Source: Rhodocyclales bacterium (GTDB taxonomy: Bacteria; Pseudomonadota; Gammaproteobacteria; Burkholderiales; Rhodocyclaceae). Taken from it: a stretch of DNA of 64,000 nt. How positions within the stretch are numbered: position 1 is the first letter of the stretch; every line of letters starts with the position of its first letter. Positions 17,044 to 24,509 of this stretch are shown here, one piece after another. The stretch lies in assembly GCA_016183655.1 (NCBI GenBank), contig JACPEH010000027.1, positions 115,126 through 179,125 of the forward strand, read 5' to 3'. The notes below the pieces were generated by a model that worked only from the letters and a program-made list of their open reading frames with translations, was not told where the DNA came from and did not search any database. A program made the position numbers and the translations under genes.

Positions 17044-17850
17044 ATGTCGAATTCCAAAGTTGTCGTCGTTACCGGCGTGTCATCGGGCATCGGGCGCGCC
17101 GCTGCCATGCAGTTTGCCCAGCAGGGTTGCCGGGTCTTCGGCACCGTGCGCAACACGGCAAAAGCGCAAGCCATACCGGGCGTTACACTCATCGAAATGG
17201 ATATCCGTGACGAAGCGTCGATTGAGCACGGAATCCAGACCATCATCGCTCAAGCCCAGCGCATCGACGTGCTGATCAACAGTGCGGGGGTGACCCTGCT
17301 GGGCGCGGCGGAAGAAACGTCGATTGGCGAAGCCCAGACGCTGTTCGACACCAACCTCTTCGGCCTCTTGCGCACGATCAAGGCGGTGCTGCCGCACATG
17401 CGCGAGCAGCGTTCCGGTCGCATCGTCAACGTCAGCTCGGTGCTGGGCTTTCTGCCTGCGCCGTACATGGCGCTCTATGCGGCCTCCAAGCATGCCGTTG
17501 AAGGACTGTCCGAGACCCTGGATCACGAGGTGCGCCAGTTCGGCATCCGCGTGGCGCTTGTCGAACCCTCCTTCACCAAAACCAACCTGGACCTCAACGC
17601 GCCCCAGACCGTTTCCAGAATCCCCGACTACAACAAGGAGCTCGGCGTCGCTTCCAGGGCAATCCAGAACAATGTCCAAAAAGCGCCCGAGCCCGATGGA
17701 GTCGCCGCCACGATCGTCACCGCCGCGCTAGGCGCATGGAAGATGCGCCATACGCCCAAGGGCGAGGCGTCTCTTCTGGCCAAGTTGCGCCGCTTCATGC
17801 CTGCTGGGCCGGTCGAGAAGGGCCTGAGGAAAACGTTCGGACTCGCCTGA
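17044..17850 (+). CDS. Short-chain dehydrogenase/reductase of the efflux block
   Basis: A 268-residue classical SDR. The Rossmann dinucleotide-binding motif TGVSSGIG is at residues 11-18, the NSAG motif at about 80-83, and the catalytic Ser and YxxxK (YAASK) follow in the order expected. The absence of an acidic residue right after the second strand plus Arg (TVRNT) suggests NADP(H) preference. The substrate is unknown. It begins 39 bases after the RND gene and 10 bases before the MFS gene, so it appears to be co-transcribed with two exporters; it may modify a compound that they export. Confidence 0.88.
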   Translation: MSNSKVVVVTGVSSGIGRAAAMQFAQQGCRVFGTVRNTAKAQAIPGVTLIEMDIRDEASIEHGIQTIIAQAQRIDVLINSAGVTLLGAAEETSIGEAQTLFDTNLFGLLRTIKAVLPHMREQRSGRIVNVSSVLGFLPAPYMALYAASKHAVEGLSETLDHEVRQFGIRVALVEPSFTKTNLDLNAPQTVSRIPDYNKELGVASRAIQNNVQKAPEPDGVAATIVTAALGAWKMRHTPKGEASLLAKLRRFMPAGPVEKGLRKTFGLA

Positions 17851-17860
17851 ATCGATCATC

Positions 17861-19282
17861 ATGTCCTCGCCTACCACCATGGCACAGGCCTTGCCAAACA
17901 TGCCTCCCGGCACAGTCTCGCCATGGCCGGTGTTCTGGGTGGCCAGCGTGGCGGTGTTTCTTGTCTCCATGGACGGCACCATGCTGTTCGCCGCCTTCAG
18001 CGCCTTGCGCGCAGGTTTTCCGCAGGCCACAGCGGCAGATCTTTCGTGGGTGCTCAATGCCTATACCGTGGTCTATGCCGCGATGCTGATCCCCTCCGGC
18101 GGGTTGGCGGACAGGCATGGACGCAAAAGGGTGTTTCTCCTTGGCGTTGCGCTGTTCCTGGCGGCGTCTGTTGCCTGTGGCCTGGCGGCCAGCGTGGAGT
18201 GGCTGGTCGCGGCAAGAGTTCTGCAGGCCATGGGCGCCGCATTGCTGACGCCGGCGTCGCTCTCGCTCGTGCTGGCAGCGTTCCCGACAAACAAACGTGC
18301 TGTGGCTGTCAGTCTCTGGGGCGCGGTCGGCGGCCTGGCGGCGGCGGTGGGCCCCAGCCTGGGCGCGTTCGTGATCGCTTCGCTCGGCTGGCAATGGGCG
18401 TTCTACCTGAATGTGCCGTTGGGCATTCTTGCCATATGGTGCGGCGCCACACTGCTGACGGAAGCGACGCAGCCAACCCGGGGGCGCCCGCTGGACCTGG
18501 TGGGGATGGGCTTGCTGATCGTCGGCATCGGCGCCTTGGCGCTGTCGATCGTGCAAGCGGAGTCACCTGGCTGGTCACGCCATGAATTGCAGAGTACTGC
18601 CGGCATCGGCTTGGCGAGCATCATCGGATTTGTCGCCTGGGCTCGGGTTGCCGCGGCGCCATTGGTGGACTTGGGCTTGTTTCGCAACCCCACATACCGC
18701 TACGTCAATCTTGCAACCTTGAGCTTCGGCACCGCGTTCTCGATGATGTTTTTTTCCTTCTTTTTCTACATGAAGTCGATCTGGCACTATTCGCTGCCCC
18801 TGGCTGGCCTGGCGATGGGGCCTGGGCCGCTGCTGGTGATTCCGGTTGCAGCCCTGTCAGGTCGGGTAGCAAGTCGGCATGGCCACCGCCCGCTGCTGGT
18901 AGTGGGTTGTCTGGTCTACGCGGCCAGTGCACTGTGGTTTTTGCTGGTGCCCGGTACTGAGCCCGCGTATCTGACTGACTGGCTGCCGGGCATGCTGCTG
19001 AGTGGCATCGGGGTGGGCATGGTGTTGCCGTCGCTATCGGGGGCTGCCGTCAGCCACTTACCCGCCGACCAATACGCCGTAGGCGGTGCCATCAACCAGG
19101 CGATACGGCAAATCGGCTCAGTCATGGGGGTCGCCCTCACCGTGCTGCTGCTCGCCAGCGCCAGTTTGCAACGTGCCGACTTCAACGCAGTCTACCTTTG
19201 CCATATGAGCTTGGCGCTGGCGACCGCGGTGCTGTGCATCCCTGTCGACACCTTGTCCGCAGCCATTGCCAGAAAAGAGTGA
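17861..19282 (+). CDS. MFS drug:proton antiporter, DHA2 (EmrB/QacA-like)
   Basis: A 473-residue major-facilitator protein with about 14 hydrophobic segments. MFS motif A appears as GGLADRHGRKR after TM2, and the antiporter motif C as GGLAAAVGPSLGAFV in TM5, both diagnostic of drug:H+ antiporters. It is the last gene of the efflux block, 10 bases after the SDR. Having both RND and MFS exporters under one repressor is uncommon. Codon usage throughout 10575-19282 is less GC3-biased than in flanking housekeeping genes, consistent with acquisition. Confidence 0.9.
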   Translation: MSSPTTMAQALPNMPPGTVSPWPVFWVASVAVFLVSMDGTMLFAAFSALRAGFPQATAADLSWVLNAYTVVYAAMLIPSGGLADRHGRKRVFLLGVALFLAASVACGLAASVEWLVAARVLQAMGAALLTPASLSLVLAAFPTNKRAVAVSLWGAVGGLAAAVGPSLGAFVIASLGWQWAFYLNVPLGILAIWCGATLLTEATQPTRGRPLDLVGMGLLIVGIGALALSIVQAESPGWSRHELQSTAGIGLASIIGFVAWARVAAAPLVDLGLFRNPTYRYVNLATLSFGTAFSMMFFSFFFYMKSIWHYSLPLAGLAMGPGPLLVIPVAALSGRVASRHGHRPLLVVGCLVYAASALWFLLVPGTEPAYLTDWLPGMLLSGIGVGMVLPSLSGAAVSHLPADQYAVGGAINQAIRQIGSVMGVALTVLLLASASLQRADFNAVYLCHMSLALATAVLCIPVDTLSAAIARKE

Positions 19283-19342
19283 CTCCGACTCGCCGGGTTC
19301 CAAGGCATCCCGCCGCTGCAGCACCACAGCCCCTGGGCAGGG

Positions 19343-19370
19343 CGTGGCCGCCGGTCAGTAGGCGGCTACG
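19343..19370 (+). terminator. Inverted repeat after the MFS gene
   Basis: CGTGGCCGCC (19343-19352) pairs at nine of ten positions with GGCGGCTACG (19361-19370). There is no T-run, so it is only a possible terminator for the efflux operon. It sits at the junction with the dehydrogenase remnant. Confidence 0.35.
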
Positions 19371-19387
19371 CCCGCCGGGTCGTTGGC

Positions 19388-19804
19388 CTCTGCGCCGCCT
19401 TCCACACCACCCGCCTCGCCCTGCCCGGCATGAAGACGGCGAACTGGGGCCGCATCATCAACATCGCCTCGGCCCACGCCCTCGTCGCCAGCCCGTTCAA
19501 GTCGGCCTACGTCGCCGCCAAGCACGGCCTCGCCAGCATGACCAAGACCGTCGCACTCGAAGTCGCCGAACAGGGCATCACGGTAAACGCCATCTGCCCC
19601 GGCTACGTGCTGACGCCGCTGGTCGAACGGCAGATTTCCGACACCGCCAGGGCACGCGGCATCACCGAAGAAGAAGTACGACGCGACGTCATCCTCGCCG
19701 CGCAGCCGACCAGGCAGTTCGTCGGCATCGACGAGGTCGCCGGCCTGGCGGTCTATCTCTGCTCCGCCAGCGCACGCTCGATCACCGGCGCAACGCTGTC
19801 AGTC
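19388..19804 (+). pseudogene. Remnant of a 3-hydroxybutyrate dehydrogenase gene
   Basis: The reading frame encodes a high-quality match to the middle and C-terminal part of BdhA-type SDRs: AAFHTTRLALPGMK, then GRIINIASAHALVASPFKSA, YVAAKHGLASMTKTVALEVA and ICPGYVLTPLVE. The catalytic Ser and Tyr-x3-Lys survive. The N-terminal third, including the TGxxxGIG cofactor site, is missing. The C-terminal DGGW ending expected after GATLSV is replaced by unrelated sequence, so both ends are lost. It lies directly after the efflux block, which suggests that the block's arrival or a later deletion destroyed the gene. In organisms that store PHB this enzyme oxidises 3-hydroxybutyrate to acetoacetate. Confidence 0.82.
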
Positions 19805-19962
19805 TTACGGCACGTTAGCGGCGCCGGGAGCCGCTGCATCCCTGCCCCGATCGCTCTTGCACGGCGACCGCACATCGGCAAGCGAAACACCAACAGCGTC
19901 CAGGAGTACCTGACCGAATGAAATCGCGACCTGCAATGCAGGCCGGTTTCATCTTCCCGGGC

Positions 19963-21417
19963 CTAAACGGCCACGCAGCAGTTCTTGCCTCGGCGCTTTG
20001 CCGCATAAACCCCTTCGTCGGCGCGCCGGAGCAGGCTCTCCGCCGTGTCGCCCGGGCGCAGTTCGGCGACGCCAAAGCTGGCGGTCAAGCCGATGCTTGT
20101 TCCGTCCTCAGTGCACAGCGGCGTGGCAGTCACCTGCTGGCGCAGACGCTCCGCCAGTCGCGCGGCCAGTTCGAGTTCCGTTTCCGGCAGGATCACCGTG
20201 AACTCCTCCCCGCCGTAGCGGTACGCCGTATCAACCTCGCGACAGCTTTGCCGGATTGCCGCCGAAACGAGCGCCAGCGCTCGATCGCCTTCGGGGTGCC
20301 CATGCGTGTCGTTGAGCTGCTTGAAGTTGTCGATGTCGATCATCAGCAGCGACAAGGGGCGACGATAACGCACGGCGCGCCGGATCTCGATTTCGATCTG
20401 CTCATGAAAGTAACGCGCGTTGTAGAGCGAGGTCAGGGCATCGGTGATGCTCATGATCCGGAATTTTTCCTCGCTGGCGCGCAGAGAAAGCTCCGCCTGT
20501 TTCTGGAGCGTGATGTCCTGCAGGGTTTCGATGGCGCCGACGAACTGCCCGGCCGAATCGCGGAGCGGTGCGGCGGTAAAGAACAGCCACTTGCCGCTCT
20601 CGCCGAGATGGGGGAAATAGTCCTCGGCCTCGAACGCGCCGGTCAGCACCTGCGAAGCGCGAAACTTACCGTGGTAGAAGAGATCGACGTCCTTTTCGAC
20701 TGCGTTGATGAGGATCAGGTCGGCCATGACCGGCCGCTCATCGGCATAAAACGGCCGCCACTGGTTGCGGGTGCCGACGATGTCCCGGGCGAGGACGCCG
20801 GTGATGATCTCGCAGGCACGGTTCCAGTGCGTCACTCGGTGTTCGCGGTCGATCACGAAGGTCGGCACCGAACTGCCATCGACGATCTGGCGAAGGAAGC
20901 TCTGGTTTTCCTGCAGCTCCGATTCGGTGCGGTGCCGGTCGGTCACGTCCTGCAGGGTTTCGATGGCACCGATGACGCGGCCGGAAGGATCGCGCAGCGG
21001 CGCGGCCATGAATTGCACCCACCGGCCATCCTCGCCGAGGTGAGGAAAAAAATCGAGCAACTCGTAGCCGCCCTCGTGCAGCGCCGAGCGCTTGTATTTC
21101 CCGGAGTACAGATGGTCGATCTTCGTTTCGACGGTACCTTCCACCGTCAGATCGGCCATGGTCGGGCGCGCGAACGGATAGAACACCTTCCAGTGCTCAC
21201 GCGTACCGATCATCACCTCGGAGTTGATTCCCGTCAGCTTTGCCAGCGCCTCGTTCCATTTGGTGATCACATGATCGTGATCGATCACGAACAGCGGGAT
21301 CGGACATTTTTCGATGCCCTCGACAAGCAGATACCGGGACAAGAATTCGACCCGCAACGCCTCGTCGAGCTCGGACGGTGCCGGTGCGGGTCCGGATGCT
21401 GAGGACGATGGTTCCAT
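19963..21417 (-). CDS. PAS-PAS-GGDEF diguanylate cyclase
   Basis: A 484-residue soluble cyclase making c-di-GMP. Two PAS domains (about 36-160 and 183-303) are clear internal duplicates: both contain a VID-x2-H motif, an RPxMADL segment, a FPHLGE segment and an AAPLRD...GAIETLQD ending. The GGDEF domain has an active GGEEF at residues 402-406 and an RxxD inhibitory site (Arg393-Asp396) five residues before it. The open frame extends far upstream across the cobalamin riboswitch, but ATG 21417 is the first start outside it and gives a sensible N-terminus. PAS ligands cannot be inferred. It is divergent from the riboswitch locus. Confidence 0.9.
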   Translation of the reverse strand: MEPSSSASGPAPAPSELDEALRVEFLSRYLLVEGIEKCPIPLFVIDHDHVITKWNEALAKLTGINSEVMIGTREHWKVFYPFARPTMADLTVEGTVETKIDHLYSGKYKRSALHEGGYELLDFFPHLGEDGRWVQFMAAPLRDPSGRVIGAIETLQDVTDRHRTESELQENQSFLRQIVDGSSVPTFVIDREHRVTHWNRACEIITGVLARDIVGTRNQWRPFYADERPVMADLILINAVEKDVDLFYHGKFRASQVLTGAFEAEDYFPHLGESGKWLFFTAAPLRDSAGQFVGAIETLQDITLQKQAELSLRASEEKFRIMSITDALTSLYNARYFHEQIEIEIRRAVRYRRPLSLLMIDIDNFKQLNDTHGHPEGDRALALVSAAIRQSCREVDTAYRYGGEEFTVILPETELELAARLAERLRQQVTATPLCTEDGTSIGLTASFGVAELRPGDTAESLLRRADEGVYAAKRRGKNCCVAV

Positions 21418-21600
21418 GATTGGTTTGCTCCGGCCAAACGGAAGTCGCAGCGCAGGCATTCGCGACGCGTTTGTTTCATTGTCGCCGACCCGCCGTGATT
21501 TTTCCAGAAGGGTCCGGGGTCGGAATGGAGCGCGACACGCGACCGTACATCGACGCCCCCGCCCGGAATCGCAGGAATTGCCGGAGATCAATTCCGGCGC

Positions 21601-21630
21601 TTGACCCGCCGCCGTGGGCTCGGCCACAAT
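21601..21630 (+). promoter_or_regulatory. Sigma-70-like promoter of the cobalamin riboswitch transcript
   Basis: TTGACC (21601-21606), an 18-base spacer and CACAAT (21625-21630) would start transcription near 21637, eight bases before the first riboswitch helix. Confidence 0.5.
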
Positions 21631-21644
21631 CCGCGCTCCATTTC

Positions 21645-21804
21645 GGTTCGACGAAACGGAACACGGTGCAAATCCGTGGCGGGCCCGCCGCTGTAACCGG
21701 GGACGGGCGCTGCATGATCGCAAGATCGGCCACTGACGGGGATCACCCCGGCGGGAAGGCAGCAGCGCTCCGGACGATCCGGGAGCCAGAAGACGTGTCG
21801 AACC
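21645..21804 (+). ncRNA. Cobalamin (B12) riboswitch
   Basis: P1 is a perfect 8-bp helix between GGTTCGAC (21645-21652) and GTCGAACC (21797-21804). Inside are the expected conserved blocks in order: GGTGCAAATCCG, GGGCCCGCCGCTGTAACCGG, GCCACTG, CGGGAAGGC and the final GAGCCAGAAGAC. The expression platform follows immediately (antiterminator 21808-21831, terminator 21823-21881). Cobalamin riboswitches normally lower expression of B12 uptake or synthesis genes; here the downstream genes are a small peptide and a radical SAM enzyme. Confidence 0.95.
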
Positions 21805-21807
21805 GAT

Positions 21808-21831
21808 CCGGAGCCAAGGCAAGGGCTCCGG
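21808..21831 (+). promoter_or_regulatory. Antiterminator hairpin of the cobalamin riboswitch
   Basis: CCGGAGCC (21808-21815) is a perfect complement of GGCTCCGG (21824-21831). That second strand is also the 5' arm of the terminator, so the two hairpins exclude each other. Confidence 0.75.
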
Positions 21832-21881
21832 CTGACCGCATGCATTTTTGCGTGCCGTCAGCCGGAGCCCTTTTCTTTTTT
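21823..21881 (+). terminator. Riboswitch-controlled terminator before the peptide gene
   Basis: A perfect 14-bp stem joins 21823-21836 (GGGCTCCGGCTGAC) with 21857-21870 and is followed by TTTTCTTTTTT. It is one of the strongest intrinsic terminators in the window and overlaps the antiterminator by eight bases. Confidence 0.93.
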
Positions 21882-21906
21882 CAACACTTGATTCGAGGAC
21901 TCGATC

Positions 21907-22056
21907 ATGACGCAAACCGTTCAGCCGCAACAGACCGCCCAGCCCCAGGCAACCCCGCAACAAGCGGCCCCGACCATCGCCACGCGCAAGAGCTGCAACC
22001 CGGACGGCATCGGCCTCTCGCACTACGTGCTGATGGACAAGAAGGCGGCGAAGTAA
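21907..22056 (+). CDS. Putative RiPP precursor peptide (CbpA-like) under B12 riboswitch control
   Basis: A 49-residue peptide with GAGGA seven bases before ATG 21907. The first ~25 residues are Gln/Pro/Ala/Thr-rich and look like an unstructured leader. The C-terminal half changes character (KSCNPDGIGLSHYVLMDKK, about 28-46) and contains the only cysteine (Cys30), an NPDGIG turn and a His-Tyr pair, which fits a modified core. The stop is followed with no gap by the radical SAM gene. I recall NCBI family names CbpA/CbpB for a peptide and radical SAM enzyme pair associated with cobalamin riboswitches; the product and its function are, to my knowledge, uncharacterised. Assignment as a precursor is inference from size, position and partner enzyme. 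Confidence 0.8.
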   Translation: MTQTVQPQQTAQPQATPQQAAPTIATRKSCNPDGIGLSHYVLMDKKAAK

Positions 22057-23436
22057 ATGAGCCTTGCCGCAACTCTCGGCCGGCCCTCAGGCCCGGCCCT
22101 CGTTCCAGTGGACATCGGCCACGCCGTCTACGCCGCCGTCACCGACCCCGCCACCGCCTTCTGGGGCCTGGTCGACAAGACGCGCGTCAATGAAGCGCTG
22201 ACCGGCGGGCCGCTGTTCGAGTCCTACGCCAAGGAATACGACCGCTTCGCCAGGGAGCTGCGCGCGCTGCGCTTCGAGCTGAAACCGTCCGGCGTCTACC
22301 TCAACCCGACCGAGCGCTGCAACCTCAACTGCACCTACTGCTACCTGCCCGGCGAGCAGCGCAGCGGCGGTAGCCACATGGCGCCGAAGACGCTGGTCGA
22401 CTCGCTGGCTGCACTGCACAGCTACTTCCGTTCGGTGATGGGCGACACCGATCGCAAGCCGCGCGCCATCTTCCACGGCGCCGAGCCGCTGATGAACCGC
22501 GACGCGGTGTTCGCCGCGATCGACGCGTTCGCCGACGACTTCGCCTTCGGCGTGCAGACCAACGGCACGCTGCTCGACGACGCGGCGATCGACTTCCTGA
22601 CCTCGCGCAACGTCAGCATCGGCCTTTCGCTCGACGGCCCGGTCGCCGGCATCACCGATGCCACGCGCCGCACCTGGGGCGGCAAGAGCGTGCACGACAA
22701 GGTGCTGCGGGCGATGGAGAAGCTGCGCGGCTACGGCTCGTGGAGCGTGATCACGACGTGCAACACCGAGAACCTGCCCTACCTGACCCGCATGGTCGAG
22801 CTGTTCCACGCCGCCGAGGTGCCGACCTGCATGTTGAACACCGTGCGCTGCACGCTGCCCGGCGCGCGCGGGGTGAAACCGGCCGACGGCGACATGGCGA
22901 AAGCCTTCTTCGCCGCGCTCGACCGCACGCACGCGCTGTACCGGGAAACGGGACGCAAGCTGATGGTCGCCAACTTCGCCAACATCCTGCTGGCAATCCT
23001 GGCGCCGACCGCGCGCCGGCTGATGTGCGACATCTCGCCCTGCGGCGGTGGCCGTGCCTTCTTCGCGCTGGCGGCCGACGGTGGCCTCTACCCGTGCAGC
23101 GAGTTCATCGGCCTGCCGCGCTTCAACGGCGGCAAGCTGCTTACCGACGGCGTCGAGGCGGCGCTGAAGTCGGCAGCCTTCCGCCCGGTGATCGAGCGCG
23201 ACGTCGATACCTTCGACCCCTGCGGCTCGTGCGCCATCCGCCATTTCTGCGGCTCGCCGTGCCCGGCCGAAGCGGCCGAGATGAACGGCGGCATGGACAG
23301 GATCGGCGCCTTCTGCGATTTCTACAAGGAACAGGTCAACTACGCCCTGCGCCTGATCGCCGACGGCAAGGCCGACGACTATCTGTGGGACGGCTGGGAC
23401 GACGGCACGGAGACGGTGTTCAAGATCGTCAACTAG
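22057..23436 (+). CDS. Radical SAM/SPASM peptide-modifying enzyme (CbpB-like)
   Basis: A 459-residue radical SAM protein. The [4Fe-4S]-binding CX3CX2C motif is Cys88, Cys92 and Cys95 (CNLNCTYC), preceded by strand LKPSGVYLNPTER. The C-terminal extension carries a SPASM-like set of cysteines: 324, 329, 347 (LYPCSEF), then 389, 392, 398, 402 and 420, enough for auxiliary iron-sulfur clusters, as in peptide-modifying maturases. The start ATG overlaps no spacer: it follows the peptide stop directly, with AAGGCGG inside the peptide gene as Shine-Dalgarno, so translation is coupled. The reaction is unknown. A strong bidirectional hairpin ends the operon, so the unit is just riboswitch, peptide and enzyme. 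No exporter or protease is adjacent. Confidence 0.85.
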   Translation: MSLAATLGRPSGPALVPVDIGHAVYAAVTDPATAFWGLVDKTRVNEALTGGPLFESYAKEYDRFARELRALRFELKPSGVYLNPTERCNLNCTYCYLPGEQRSGGSHMAPKTLVDSLAALHSYFRSVMGDTDRKPRAIFHGAEPLMNRDAVFAAIDAFADDFAFGVQTNGTLLDDAAIDFLTSRNVSIGLSLDGPVAGITDATRRTWGGKSVHDKVLRAMEKLRGYGSWSVITTCNTENLPYLTRMVELFHAAEVPTCMLNTVRCTLPGARGVKPADGDMAKAFFAALDRTHALYRETGRKLMVANFANILLAILAPTARRLMCDISPCGGGRAFFALAADGGLYPCSEFIGLPRFNGGKLLTDGVEAALKSAAFRPVIERDVDTFDPCGSCAIRHFCGSPCPAEAAEMNGGMDRIGAFCDFYKEQVNYALRLIADGKADDYLWDGWDDGTETVFKIVN

Positions 23437-23445
23437 CCGCCGACA

Positions 23446-23486
23446 GGCCCGTCATTCCAGCTTCGGCCGGGAATGACGGGCCGTTT
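23446..23486. terminator. Bidirectional terminator / palindromic repeat between radical SAM and LysR genes
   Basis: A 13-bp perfect stem (GGCCCGTCATTCC 23446-23458 with its complement 23470-23482) separates two convergent genes. The CGTCATTCC...GGAATGACG core is also found in intergenic palindromes near 40310 and 62620-62780, so it belongs to a dispersed repeat that may double as a terminator. Confidence 0.7.
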
Positions 23487-24409
23487 CACGGCACCCGCGG
23501 CAACGCAATTTCGTCGCTGGTCGCCGCCCCCGCCGAAAACTCCCGGCACAACGCCAGAAACGCCCGCAAGCCGGCCCCGTGGAACTTGTCGCGGTGCCAG
23601 ACGAAATTGAAGGTGCGCCGGAGGTCCAGTTCCGGCGTCTTCACCTCGGCCAGGCTGCCGCGCCGGAAAGCGTCGCGCAGCGCCAGCCGCGAGATGCAGC
23701 CGAGCCCCAGCCCGCTCTCGACGGCGCGCTTGATCGCCTCGGTGTGCTCCAGCTCCAGCCGCACGTGCACCGCCGGCAGATGGTGGCGGAAGGCGTAGTC
23801 GAAAGTCTCGCGCGTCCCCGAACCCGGCTCGCGCAGGATCCACGATTCCTTCAGCAGGCGCGTCAGCGCGACCTTCTTCCCGGCCAGCGGATGCGCCGGC
23901 GCGCAGAAGACCGCCAGCTCGTCGTCGATCCACGGCTCCACTGCCAGCTCCGGGTGGCGGCAGTCGCCCTCCACCAGCCCGAGATCGACCTCGTGCGCCG
24001 CCAGCGCGTCGAGCAGCGTCGCCGTGTTGCGCACCTCCAGCCGCACCCGCGCCTGCGGGTGACGCTGCAGGAACTCGGCGACGATCAGCGTGGCCAAATA
24101 GTTGCCGATGGTCAGCGTCGCGCCGATGTTCAGGTTGCCGACCGCCTCGTGCCCCTGCAGCAGGTCGTCGATCTCGGCGGCGCGGTCGAGCAGTTCGACC
24201 GCCTTGGGCAGCAGGTTGCGCCCCAGTTCGTTGAGCCGGAGCGACTTGCCGACGCGGTCGAACAGGCGCTGGCCGGTCTGCCGCTCCAGTTCGGAGAGCG
24301 CCGTGCTGGCCGCCGACTGGGTCAGCGCGACCGCGCCGGCGGCGCCGGAAACGCTGCCGTGGCGGGCGATCGCGGCGAAGATTTCCAGCTGGCGGAGCGT
24401 GAAATGCAT
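23486..24409 (-). CDS. LysR-family regulator, FinR-like, divergent from fpr
   Basis: A 307-residue LysR regulator with the N-terminal winged helix-turn-helix (residues 1-60, motif AAGAVALTQSAASTALSELE) and a substrate-binding C-terminal domain. It is divergently transcribed from a ferredoxin-NADP reductase gene; in pseudomonads the LysR protein FinR activates fpr from the same arrangement under superoxide or sulfur stress. The resemblance is by arrangement and N-terminal character (MHFTLRQLEIF), so FinR-like is an inference. The 100-base intergenic region contains an AGATT-N5-AATCT inverted repeat suitable as a LysR site. Confidence 0.85.
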   Translation of the reverse strand: MHFTLRQLEIFAAIARHGSVSGAAGAVALTQSAASTALSELERQTGQRLFDRVGKSLRLNELGRNLLPKAVELLDRAAEIDDLLQGHEAVGNLNIGATLTIGNYLATLIVAEFLQRHPQARVRLEVRNTATLLDALAAHEVDLGLVEGDCRHPELAVEPWIDDELAVFCAPAHPLAGKKVALTRLLKESWILREPGSGTRETFDYAFRHHLPAVHVRLELEHTEAIKRAVESGLGLGCISRLALRDAFRRGSLAEVKTPELDLRRTFNFVWHRDKFHGAGLRAFLALCREFSAGAATSDEIALPRVP

Positions 24410-24429
24410 ATCTGTAGGCCTGATATATA

Positions 24430-24444
24430 AGATTCATACAATCT
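24430..24444. promoter_or_regulatory. Inverted repeat in the LysR-fpr divergent region
   Basis: AGATT (24430-24434) and AATCT (24440-24444) form a perfect inverted repeat with a five-base spacer in an AT-rich stretch. The size and position suit a LysR-type binding box serving both promoters. Confidence 0.5.
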
Positions 24445-24509
24445 GTTTTACGGATATTACGCCAGAACCTAGACTGACAACACTTCAACTTCACCGGCAG
24501 AGCAAGATC

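Noticed and set aside
19430..19921. Intact short dehydrogenase of 163 residues
   Set aside because: It lacks the cofactor-binding N-terminus and ends in unrelated sequence after GATLSV, so it is treated as a pseudogene.
21418..22023. Upstream extension of the GGDEF protein across the cobalamin riboswitch
   Set aside because: The extra 202 residues are antisense to the riboswitch and peptide gene and match no domain.
22087..23244. 385-codon frame antisense to the radical SAM gene
   Set aside because: Shadow of the coding strand; the plus frame has intact radical SAM and SPASM-like motifs.
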